NCBI RefSeq assembly: GCF_900141815.1
Contig: NZ_FQYR01000005.1
Coordinates: 558,001-622,000, forward strand
Source: Rubritalea squalenifaciens DSM 18772
Lineage (GTDB): Bacteria; Verrucomicrobiota; Verrucomicrobiia; Verrucomicrobiales; Akkermansiaceae
Direction of reading: 5' to 3'
Length of the DNA: 64,000 nt
The notes below the pieces were generated by a model. It made no database searches. It saw nothing but the letters and a program-made list of their open reading frames with translations, and was not told the DNA's origin. Shown in pieces: positions 1-8,052 of the stretch (positions are counted from its first letter, which is position 1; each line of letters begins with the position of its first letter). Both the position numbers and the translations under genes were made by a program.

Positions 1-433
1 TGCCGTCGTGGTAGTTGGCTTTCAGCATTTCGGCGTGTTCTTCGGGTAGCTTGCCAATGCAGTGGTTGAGCTTGCGCAACTGGCGCTCGGTCTCCTCGTA
101 TTGCTCACACACCTCCTCCGTGATTAAGTCGATGGCTTGCTCGGACAAATTGATCATGGGCCGGCGTTTTTGGTCCCGGAAGTACTGGAGACAGCGGTAG
201 CGGACCACCTTGGAGGCCCAAGCCCGGAAATTGGTGCCTAGTTCAAACTGGGAGGCGTTGTTGATCAGGTAAATGTTGGCCTCCTGGAGGACATCATTAG
301 CATCAGATGGGCTTACCCCGATGGTACGGATGAGCAGCCTCAGGAATTCTTGTTCCTGGGCGAGCAATTGGTCAAAGGTTTCAGGTACAGGGTTAGTACT
401 TGAATCCTCAGGTGTTGGCTGGGGTTGATTCAT
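1..433 (-). CDS. ECF sigma-70 factor, Rhodopirellula/Verrucomicrobium type (C-terminus cut by window edge)
   Basis: The reverse strand reads 144 codons from the ATG at 433 without a stop to the window edge. Residues about 25-95 look like sigma region 2, with the conserved DANDVLQE stretch and the FRAWASKVVRYRCLQYFRD core-binding/-10 recognition helix. Region 4 begins near residue 118 (ETERQLRKLNHCIGKLPEEH), and its helix-turn-helix lies outside the window. Such sigma factors in Verrucomicrobia and Planctomycetes are often followed by FecR/LamG-type surface protein genes, which cannot be seen here. The gene follows the DUF1501 gene on the same strand after 75 bp, so co-transcription is possible but unproven. 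Confidence 0.88.
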   Translation of the reverse strand, partial: MNQPQPTPEDSSTNPVPETFDQLLAQEQEFLRLLIRTIGVSPSDANDVLQEANIYLINNASQFELGTNFRAWASKVVRYRCLQYFRDQKRRPMINLSEQAIDLITEEVCEQYEETERQLRKLNHCIGKLPEEHAEMLKANYHDG

Positions 434-508
434 CCGGATGCGGAATCCAACTTGGATCTACTAAGCTTTAGCTTATGGATGCCCCGCTTGGCAAGTGATA
501 GGAACGAT

Positions 509-1996
509 TTATGCCAGGATTGGCTTCACCACATGGCCGTGGACATCGGTCAGACGGAACCTGCGCCCCTGATACTTGTATGTTAGATGTTCGTGGTTAA
601 TCCCCATCAGGTGAAGTATGGTGGCCTGCAGGTCATGGACGTGGACCGCATCCGGGTGGTAGTGGTGTTTGGTCGGGTTAATCGGATTCCCAGCAGCATC
701 GACGATGTTATAACCATAGTCATCGGTTCGTCCGAAGGTGATACCAGGTTTGATACCTCCGCCAGCCAGCCACATGGTGAAACAGCGCGGGTGGTGGTCG
801 CGACCGTAGTCGTTTTTGGTAAGCTTACCCTGGGAGTATGCTGTCCGTCCAAATTCACCACCCCAGATAACCAGAGTCTCATCGAGCATGCCTCGTTGTT
901 TGAGGTCCTTGATCAGTGCTGCTGAGGCTTGGTCAGTTTCTTTACACTGGTTGCGTATTGCCGCGGGAAGGTTGCCGTGTTGGTCCCAGCCCTGGTGATA
1001 GAGTTGAATAAAGCGTACTCCTCTCTCGGCCAGGCGTCGCGCTTGCAGGCAGTTTGCGGCATAGGTGCCCGGCTTTTTGGAATCTTCACCGTAGAGTTCG
1101 AATATAGATTCAGGCTCATCGGAGAGGTCGGTCACCTCGGGCACGCTGGTTTGCATGCGGTAGGCCATTTCATACTGAGCAATGCGGGACTCTATCTCAG
1201 GATCCAGCTCCTTCTCAAATTGCAGTTTGTTAAGGGCATTGAGTTTGTCGAGCATACCTCGCCGGCTCACAGGGGAGACTCCCTCGGGATTGGTCAGGTA
1301 GAGGACGGGCTCCTTACCGGCTCGGAAGCGCACACCTTGATAGCGGGAGTCGAGGAATCCTGAACCCCAGAGGCGTGAATAGAGTGGCTGGCCTCCCTGA
1401 CCTGCGGAGACGAGGACGATAAAGGAGGGCAGGTTTTCATTGAGTGAACCAAGGCCGTAGGAAATCCAGGAGCCTAGGGATGGACGGCCTGAAATCTGAG
1501 AACCAGTCTGCAAAAAGGTGATGGCAGGATCGTGATTGATCGCCTCCGTGTACATCGAGCGAATGATGCAGAGATCATCTGCTACACTTGCCGTGTGTGG
1601 TAGTAGGGAGGAAAAGGCATTCCCACTTTGCCCGTATTGCTTGAAGTCGAAATGAGAGCCAGCGAGCGGAATGGACGACTGGTTGGCTGACATGCCTGTG
1701 AGCCGCTGACCGGAGCGAACACTGTCCGGAAGCTGTTCGCCGTTTTTCTCTCGAAGCAGCGGTTTGTCATCAAAGAGGTCAATGTGAGACGGCCCGCCGG
1801 ACTGGCAGAGATAGATGATGCGCTTGGCCTTGGGAGCGTAATGGGCGATTGAAGACAAGTCGACTGGGAGTTCATCTTTACCGAAGGAGGGAAGGAGGGA
1901 TGAGAGTGCCATGCCGCCGATACCTGCGGCCGCTTTCTTGAAGAAGTGACGCCGTGTCAGTCCCATGAGATCATCCATATTGGTGTGTTCGTTCAT
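509..1996 (-). CDS. DUF1501 family protein, Tat-exported
   Basis: A 495-residue protein. The N-terminus has a twin-arginine signal (LTRRHFFKKAAAGIGGMAL), so export in folded form is expected. The rest matches the DUF1501 family, which has an alkaline phosphatase/sulfatase-like fold: GQGGQPLYSR, a QLYHQGWDQHG block, GGEFGR, and GRDHHPRCFTMWLAGGG near the C-terminus. These proteins are nearly always paired with PSC1/DUF1549/DUF1553 proteins in PVC bacteria, as here: its ATG overlaps the stop of the upstream gene by 4 bp, implying translational coupling. The biochemical role of the pair is not established; polysaccharide breakdown is the usual guess. Confidence 0.93.
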   Translation of the reverse strand: MNEHTNMDDLMGLTRRHFFKKAAAGIGGMALSSLLPSFGKDELPVDLSSIAHYAPKAKRIIYLCQSGGPSHIDLFDDKPLLREKNGEQLPDSVRSGQRLTGMSANQSSIPLAGSHFDFKQYGQSGNAFSSLLPHTASVADDLCIIRSMYTEAINHDPAITFLQTGSQISGRPSLGSWISYGLGSLNENLPSFIVLVSAGQGGQPLYSRLWGSGFLDSRYQGVRFRAGKEPVLYLTNPEGVSPVSRRGMLDKLNALNKLQFEKELDPEIESRIAQYEMAYRMQTSVPEVTDLSDEPESIFELYGEDSKKPGTYAANCLQARRLAERGVRFIQLYHQGWDQHGNLPAAIRNQCKETDQASAALIKDLKQRGMLDETLVIWGGEFGRTAYSQGKLTKNDYGRDHHPRCFTMWLAGGGIKPGITFGRTDDYGYNIVDAAGNPINPTKHHYHPDAVHVHDLQATILHLMGINHEHLTYKYQGRRFRLTDVHGHVVKPILA

Positions 1997-4900
1997 CGTT
2001 TCCAGATTGTTGCGTCGAGGTTGAAAATGGTTTGCACCACGATCGTGGCGGCTGCGAGATTGGCTGCTGGGTGGCTTGTGCTGGCTTTGCTTTCTCCTGT
2101 GCTGATCAGTTTTTCGGCTGCGGTAGTTTCGCTTGTGAAATGCTCTAACTGTTCAGTATAGAGATCCTTAAGAATTTTGGTTTCTTTAGTGCTGGGATGG
2201 CGCCCAGTCAGGCTGATAAAAGCACTCTCGATATTGAGGCCGGAACTTGTGAGGTGTTTCTCCGCGAGAGCACGGCAAGCCTCCACAAACTGGGTGTCAT
2301 TGAGAAGAACCAGAGCTTGCAAAGGCGTATTGGTACGGGCCCTCTTTACCGTACAGACTTCTCTACTCGTGGCATCAAAGGCCAGCATGTTCGGGAAGGG
2401 AGCAGTGCGTTTCCATACTGAGTAGATACTGCGCCGATAAAGAGCTTCACCCTTGCCTTGGCGGAAAGCCGGGCTCATGCCATTGGATTCACGCCACAGG
2501 TCGCCTCCTGGTTGGTAGGGGGAGACAGGAGGTCCTCCTTGCTTGTCTATCAGTAATCCTGAGGCCGAGAGTGCGGTGTCCCGGATGAGCTCCGCATCCA
2601 GTCGATACGCAGGTCCTCTGGCTAACAGAATATTTTCCGGATCTTGCTCGAGGAGTTCTTTGCTGGCCCGGCTCGATTGCCGGTAGGTGGAGGAGAGGAC
2701 GATTTGCTTACATAGGCGTTTGATATCCCAGTTGTGGTTGACGAAGTCTCGAGCCAGCCAGTCTAGCAGTTCCGGATGTGAAGGCAGGTCGCCTTGGACC
2801 CCGAAGTTCTCAGTGCTTTTGACAATGCCTCGGCCAAAGAACTGCTGCCAGATGCGATTGACGAAGACCCGTGAGGTAAGTGGGTGGTCTGGGGTGGTCA
2901 TCCACATCGCCAAGCCTAGGCGGTTCACCGGATAATCTGAGGAGATGGGGGGAAGGAAATGAGGAGTGGCGCGTGGTACCGGTGTTGTCTTTGGCGCATC
3001 ATACTCACCGCGTTCCAGCAGGTAAGCGGTGGTGGGAATCTTGGTGTCCTTCATGATGGCCACTTCCGTGCAGACATCTTGATTTTTTACTAAGGAGTGT
3101 CGAGCTTGTTGAAGGGCCTGTGTATGTTGACGCGTGGCAGAATTGAGAGCGGAAAAGTAGTATGGGGCGAGGAGATCTTTATCACCACGATGGATAGCTT
3201 CCTGAAGTGCTGAACCGCTGTATAGCTGCTGTACTTCCACTGGGCTGAGATCTCTGGAATAGATGCGAAACTCATCGACAAGACCTCCAGCGAAGCCTCT
3301 GTCCCGGAAACGTTGGCCCAGAGTATAATCGCCAGATCCGTAGGTGTTTTGGCCAATGTTTTTGATCATCGGGCCGTCAGCCAGAACCTCAGTTGCCACT
3401 TCTGCTCCATCCAGGAAAATGCGAATTCCCGCGGCGCTGCTGGATCCGTCATAGGTCCAGGTGACTTGATGCCATTGAGATTTTTCTATGGGTTCCTTAG
3501 TGCGCACTCCGATTGCGTTTCCAGGCCATACCCGATACCAACGGGCTTCAAGAAAGCCGTTCTGCAGCATGAGGTCGTAGCCATTGTAACCCACATCCGT
3601 ACCGTACGTGCGCTGCATGACGACCACGGGGAGTTCGTCCCTTTTGGTGTCCATGAGCCAAAGGGAGTGGGTGATGGCTTGCCAGCGATCAGCTCGATGG
3701 AATTTGGGGATCGTGATTCCTGTATCGCCATTGAGTTCAATGGCTCCCCCTATTTTCCCGGATACCGCTTTGAGGCCGTTCTGCTTGGCATCTTTATCGG
3801 CTCCAGGTGTCATGTTTCTTAGCGTGCCGGAATTGTCCGAATCCAAGGGGAAATAGCCCACTAAGTCCGGAATCTCCGGCGTCTTGTCAGGGCTGCTTAG
3901 CCAGCCTTCGAAGGCACTTTGTTGAGATTCTTCGATTGCCTTTGTCTGCTTTTCTAAGGTTATGAGCTCTTTCCGGGCAGCTTGAAGTTGCGCTTCTTGC
4001 TGCTTAGTAGGAAGCAGCATGGATGGAGAAGGGATCTTTGAGGCATGGTCGTAAAGGCCGTTTTCTCCGATGGAATTGAAGTAGGCTGTTAGGGAAAAAT
4101 AATCCCGCTGGGTAATGGGGTCGTACTTATGATCATGACAGCGCGCACATTCCATGGTGAGTCCTAGCATGGCAGTGCCCATGGTGTGGACACGGTCAGC
4201 AGCATGTTCCGCAAGAAATTCTTCCCGGATAGATCCTCCTTCATTGGTCATGCGGTGCAACCTGTTGTAGGCCGTAGCTAGCTTCTGGTCTCTTGTGGGA
4301 TTCTCCAGGAGATCACCTGCGAGGTTGTAGGTGATAAACTTGTCGTAGGGTAGGTTGTCATTAAAAGCTCTGATGACCCAGTCACGATAAGGCCAGGTGA
4401 CGCTGAGTTGGTCGGATTGGTAGCCATAGGAATCCGCGTAGCGGGCTGCGTCTAGCCAGGGAGTGGCCATGTGTTCTCCGTAGGCTGGCGAACTGAGTAG
4501 ACGGTCGACCTCGGCTTCATAGGCTCCGGGTTGATCTGCTACCTTCAGGAAGCTTTCGATTTCTTGTTCCGTGGGAGGCAGCCCGGTGAGATCTAGGCTT
4601 GCCCTTCTGAGCCACTGCCAATGTGGGCTGTCAGGAGAGGGGGGGAGTTGATGCTCCGAGAGTGTCTCAAGGATGAAGTGGTCTATGTCTTGGCGCGCCC
4701 ATGAACTCTCGGATTTAGGGACGGGGATTTCTTTGGCGAGTGGAGTGAATGCCCAGTGTGGTTCGTAGTTGGCGCCTTGTTCGATCCATTGACTGAGGAT
4801 GGAAATCTCCTCCTCAGTGAGGGCGAGTTTGGATTCGGGGGGAGGCATGACTTCCTCAGGGTCGGAGGAATTGATGCGGTGAAGAATCATGCTATTCTTC

Positions 4901-5193
4901 GGGTCTCCCGGTATGATCCCAAAACCTTTGGATTCTTTTAGCGCGGCATAGGCGTGCGCGGGAGTATCCAGTCGGAGGCCGGCTTTGTTGTTCTTTTCGT
5001 CTGGTCCATGGCAGAAAAAGCACTTATCCGAGAGGATGGGGCGAACATGGAAATTATAGGATATCAGCTCACTGCTCTGGCTTGGGTTTACCGAGCAGGC
5101 TGCTTCAAGCGGAGCGGATTTTGACGCAGGCTCGCTATCGCATCCGCTGAGCAAGGGGATGATGAGTAGGCTGTAGAGTGAACGTGAGAGCAT
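1993..5193 (-). CDS. Planctomycete-type cytochrome C / DUF1549 / LamG-like / DUF1553 lipoprotein (PSD1-like)
   Basis: A 1066-residue secreted protein starting with a lipoprotein signal (LLIIPLLSGC). In order: a PSC1 cytochrome domain with one CFFCHG haem motif near residue 58; DUF1549 (about 165-375), which includes a second CxxCH-like site, ECARCHDHKYDP; a LamG/concanavalin-like insert (about 440-660, DLVGYFPLDSDN to AGGLVDEFRIYSRD); and DUF1553 (about 755-1010, NRLGLAMWMTTPDHPLTSRVFVN is its hallmark block). It forms a two-gene unit with the downstream DUF1501 gene (4-bp overlap). The family is known from genomes rather than from enzymology. The LamG-like insert suggests glycan binding; this is inference. 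Confidence 0.93.
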   Translation of the reverse strand: MLSRSLYSLLIIPLLSGCDSEPASKSAPLEAACSVNPSQSSELISYNFHVRPILSDKCFFCHGPDEKNNKAGLRLDTPAHAYAALKESKGFGIIPGDPKNSMILHRINSSDPEEVMPPPESKLALTEEEISILSQWIEQGANYEPHWAFTPLAKEIPVPKSESSWARQDIDHFILETLSEHQLPPSPDSPHWQWLRRASLDLTGLPPTEQEIESFLKVADQPGAYEAEVDRLLSSPAYGEHMATPWLDAARYADSYGYQSDQLSVTWPYRDWVIRAFNDNLPYDKFITYNLAGDLLENPTRDQKLATAYNRLHRMTNEGGSIREEFLAEHAADRVHTMGTAMLGLTMECARCHDHKYDPITQRDYFSLTAYFNSIGENGLYDHASKIPSPSMLLPTKQQEAQLQAARKELITLEKQTKAIEESQQSAFEGWLSSPDKTPEIPDLVGYFPLDSDNSGTLRNMTPGADKDAKQNGLKAVSGKIGGAIELNGDTGITIPKFHRADRWQAITHSLWLMDTKRDELPVVVMQRTYGTDVGYNGYDLMLQNGFLEARWYRVWPGNAIGVRTKEPIEKSQWHQVTWTYDGSSSAAGIRIFLDGAEVATEVLADGPMIKNIGQNTYGSGDYTLGQRFRDRGFAGGLVDEFRIYSRDLSPVEVQQLYSGSALQEAIHRGDKDLLAPYYFSALNSATRQHTQALQQARHSLVKNQDVCTEVAIMKDTKIPTTAYLLERGEYDAPKTTPVPRATPHFLPPISSDYPVNRLGLAMWMTTPDHPLTSRVFVNRIWQQFFGRGIVKSTENFGVQGDLPSHPELLDWLARDFVNHNWDIKRLCKQIVLSSTYRQSSRASKELLEQDPENILLARGPAYRLDAELIRDTALSASGLLIDKQGGPPVSPYQPGGDLWRESNGMSPAFRQGKGEALYRRSIYSVWKRTAPFPNMLAFDATSREVCTVKRARTNTPLQALVLLNDTQFVEACRALAEKHLTSSGLNIESAFISLTGRHPSTKETKILKDLYTEQLEHFTSETTAAEKLISTGESKASTSHPAANLAAATIVVQTIFNLDATIWKR

Positions 5194-5330
5194 TCTTGAT
5201 AAAAACGTGGCAAAACTGAATGTTTTTCATCAAATTGGATATTCATGACTCGAATGTGTATTATGCTAGGGATTTTGCGTCTTTCCCGGGTGAAAGCAGA
5301 AAGCCGGCACTCTATGACTCACGATGAGAA

Positions 5331-5356
5331 AAGGCAGCCTGTTGCCAGGCTGCCTT
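5331..5356 (-). terminator. Rho-independent terminator of the porin gene
   Basis: Perfect inverted repeat AAGGCAGCCT / AGGCTGCCTT with a 6-nt loop. Read on the reverse strand it is followed by TTTTCTC, and it lies 28 bp past the porin stop codon. Confidence 0.85.
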
Positions 5357-5383
5357 TGGTATATTAACTACTACGACTGAAAA

Positions 5384-6676
5384 TTAAAAGATGACGCGGC
5401 TTCGGAGGCCAAGAAACACGGCGGTGTCATTGTCAGCAAAGACTGGGTTGACGACCTGAACGTCAGCTCCCAGTCGGAACCAAGGCGTGATGGCTGCGTC
5501 ATAGAAGAGTTCGGCACCGTATTCGTCATCGACATCGACCACCGCATCTAGGCTTTTCTTAAGATCGTCGCTGACGCCGTTCCAGAAGAGACCGAAGCCG
5601 AAGTTGTCATTTGGGCGGGCCGGGGAAACCCCATTGGCTGCAATTCCCAACACTGCGCTATACTCAAATGGGTTCGGGTTACCGTCCGAAAAGGCAAACA
5701 TACCGAACACTCCCCAGCCTTTCTTGGTATCACTGGCGTCTTGGCAAATGAACTGCTCAAAGGTGTAGCTTATCTGCCAGGAGTCATCCTTGAAAGATGG
5801 GGTGATGCCGGGATTTGAGGGGGGACGCAGGTAATCACTGGCATCCAGTGAGAAGGCATCAATCGTAGAATAGGTTCCACTGATCGTGTGTGTGCCATCT
5901 TTACCGCCGATTTTCGTATAGAAGGTGTAGTCGGCCAGGAAAGTCATCTCGTCACTAGAGAGCCCGTCGAAGCCGCTGCTGGTCTCAGGTGAGTCTGAAT
6001 CGATAATACCAATGTTGAACTTAGGTTTCCCGCCATCGAGGACGGAGACGATAGCTCCCAGAGTCGAGATCGGGACGGTACGGCCTGCGATAGGTGGAGC
6101 CACAAAACTGGTATTCATGAAGCCTTCGTAGCCGAAGCCGCCGAGGAAGGTTTTGTCCGCCAGATCGATGGTGTTGAATTTTCCTAAAGAGAGAAGGACG
6201 CTCTCACTAAAGGCCTGAGTGATGACCACATTGGTAAACGCAAAGGCATCGCTATTGTCACTGGGGGAGAGCATGCCAGCATTCACTGGGGTGAGGGCCC
6301 CTGCTTGACGCGTGCTGTCTCCATAGCGGTATTCGCCGTGAATACTGATAAAGAGTCCCTGCCAGAGGCCTGCTTTGTGGCCGTCCACATTCAGGTGCAA
6401 ATCCACTTTGCCGCCAAAGGCCACATCGTCACCATCTTTGCCACCTATAAAATCTGCCGACCCGTCTACGACTCCGTAGTAGAAATTCGTGGCTGTGAGA
6501 TCCAGTTTGATCCCATGTTTAGCGAGGCAGGGTCGGAGTCCAAACATATCTCCAGCGAGATGACCTTCCCAGAGATCTTGAGTGGCGTCTGGTGTTGGTG
6601 TTTCCTGGCTTCCCGCGTACAAGAATAGGGGGAGACCTAGGCTGATGATTCCTGAGGTAACTATAGTTTTAGTCAT
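5384..6676 (-). CDS. OprB-like carbohydrate porin
   Basis: A 430-residue outer-membrane protein with a Sec signal (about residues 1-22, ending LFLYAGS). The body has the alternating aromatic/Gly/Asp pattern of a 16-strand porin and OprB-family landmarks: WEGHLAGDMFGLRPCLAKHGI at the start, LGKFNTIDLADKTFLGGFGYEGFMN in the middle, and a C-terminal strand ending in Phe (LGLRSRVIF), as expected for BAM recognition. OprB-type porins pass sugars across the outer membrane. It is transcribed divergently from the sulfatase island across a 470-bp spacer, which suggests it takes up sugars released there; that link is inference. Confidence 0.88.
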   Translation of the reverse strand: MTKTIVTSGIISLGLPLFLYAGSQETPTPDATQDLWEGHLAGDMFGLRPCLAKHGIKLDLTATNFYYGVVDGSADFIGGKDGDDVAFGGKVDLHLNVDGHKAGLWQGLFISIHGEYRYGDSTRQAGALTPVNAGMLSPSDNSDAFAFTNVVITQAFSESVLLSLGKFNTIDLADKTFLGGFGYEGFMNTSFVAPPIAGRTVPISTLGAIVSVLDGGKPKFNIGIIDSDSPETSSGFDGLSSDEMTFLADYTFYTKIGGKDGTHTISGTYSTIDAFSLDASDYLRPPSNPGITPSFKDDSWQISYTFEQFICQDASDTKKGWGVFGMFAFSDGNPNPFEYSAVLGIAANGVSPARPNDNFGFGLFWNGVSDDLKKSLDAVVDVDDEYGAELFYDAAITPWFRLGADVQVVNPVFADNDTAVFLGLRSRVIF

Positions 6677-7147
6677 GACTTGTTAGGTTAGGGGTGGTTT
6701 GGTGAAGTCTAGATTAAATGTTAGCAAAACAATAAATTAGCCTGATAGTTAGACTTGTTTGAGTGATTTTGCAAGATCTAAAATACAGTGACTTATGTGG
6801 AGTTGTTTGTTCACGAAATTGTCACGTGGTTTGTTAGTTCTAGCGGGGGAGTACAGAGTTGTTGGAGAGTGAGGTTTTATGGGGTTTGGGAAGGGTTTAG
6901 TTAAGTTGTGTTGATCGTGTATATTGTGTAATTGTAACAAATAGAGCGATATAAGTTGAACGATTTTGAGTGTTGTGTTAGTTCTACCGTGTGTGTGATA
7001 TCCCGAATAGGGGTATCTAGATGGTGATGAAATTACTCTAACATGATAGCTGTTCTGATCACTTGTAGTGTGTGAGTCGATCTCTGGTCAGCCTTCTTAA
7101 GGGGGTAATGATGTCACCGAATTTACCGAAACCATCAAAGTGAACGT
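6677..7147. promoter_or_regulatory. Divergent intergenic region between porin and sulfatase island
   Basis: About 470 bp with no supportable gene. It must hold the promoters of the porin (-) and of the outer-membrane protein gene (+). The + strand is strikingly G/T-rich and C-poor. An exact 11-bp direct repeat, TGTTAGTTCTA, occurs at 6832-6842 and 6976-6986, 144 bp apart start to start. I could not assign -35/-10 boxes with confidence. Confidence 0.5.
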
Positions 7148-7981
7148 ATGAGATATAGTAAATTTTATGGAGTTCAATTAGGAGCTCTAGCATCTTGTGT
7201 TGCCCTGCAGAGTGCAGGGCTTGTGTCAGCGGAGGAAGCGGCTCCTTCAGCTGGCGGGACGTCAGCCGATGAATTGGCCAAGCAATTGTCGAACCCAGTG
7301 TCATCATTGATCAGTTTGCCTTTCCAGAATAACTTCGACTTTGGTGCTGGTGATGATGGCTGGCAGTACAAACTCAATGTCCAGCCAGTCATTCCTTTCT
7401 CTCTCAATGATGACTGGAATCTGGTAGCGCGGGCCATCGTGCCTTTTGTTCACCAGGAAGACGTGATTCCAGATACGGAACAAACTGGTATCAGCGATAC
7501 GGTGGCCAGTTTCTTTTTATCCCCGGCAGAGCCTACAGACTCAGGTCTCATCTGGGGTGTCGGTCCAGTATTTCTCCTGCCGACGGCCACAGATGACCTG
7601 TTAGGCACGGAGAAATGGGGAGCAGGACCAACAGCCGTTGTCCTGAAACAGGATGGAAAATACACCTATGGTGCCCTAGCAAATCATATCTGGTCATTTG
7701 CTGGTGATGATGATCGCTCGGAAGTCAGCGCTACCTTTCTACAGCCCTTTTTTGTGACCGCTCTGGGAGAGGGCGCCAATGTCGCTCTGAATAGCGAACT
7801 CACCTACGACTGGAATTCCGAGCGGTGGACCATTCCTGTCAACCTTCAGTACAACAAGGTCTTCCAGGTCGGTGACCAGATGATGCAATGGCAAGTGGGC
7901 GGGCGCTATTACCTGGAAACTCCCGAAGGCGGCCCCGAGTGGGGCATTCGGGTCGGTCTAACACTTTTATTTCCCAAGTAA
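7148..7981 (+). CDS. Outer-membrane beta-barrel 'transporter' family protein (often mislabelled neuromedin U)
   Basis: A 277-residue protein with a Sec signal (cleavage near VSAEEA, residue 28) and a beta-barrel-like body: NPVSSLISLPFQNNFDFG, then repeated amphipathic strands such as WGVGPVFLLPTAT and WQVGGRYYLETPEGGPEWG, and a last strand GIRVGLTLLFPK. This matches a family of about 270 residues annotated as 'transporter' or, misleadingly, 'neuromedin U' in planctomycetes and marine bacteria, often beside arylsulfatases. It is first in the + strand series and ends 54 bp before the arylsulfatase, probably as one operon. Substrate unknown. Confidence 0.82.
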   Translation: MRYSKFYGVQLGALASCVALQSAGLVSAEEAAPSAGGTSADELAKQLSNPVSSLISLPFQNNFDFGAGDDGWQYKLNVQPVIPFSLNDDWNLVARAIVPFVHQEDVIPDTEQTGISDTVASFFLSPAEPTDSGLIWGVGPVFLLPTATDDLLGTEKWGAGPTAVVLKQDGKYTYGALANHIWSFAGDDDRSEVSATFLQPFFVTALGEGANVALNSELTYDWNSERWTIPVNLQYNKVFQVGDQMMQWQVGGRYYLETPEGGPEWGIRVGLTLLFPK

Positions 7982-8022
7982 CAAGTCGACAATGATGTTG
8001 GCGATTAAAATTTAAAAAACAA

Positions 8023-8052
8023 GAAAACCCCAACGATGAAAACCCCAACGAT
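8023..8052 (+). repeat. Perfect 15-bp tandem duplication covering the start codon of the first arylsulfatase
   Basis: The unit GAAAACCCCAACGAT occurs twice back to back (8023-8037 and 8038-8052). Each copy supplies an AACCCC leader and the first two bases of an ATG, so two in-frame start codons at 8036 and 8051 have identical upstream context. The product gains or lacks five residues (MKTPT). Confidence 0.95.
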
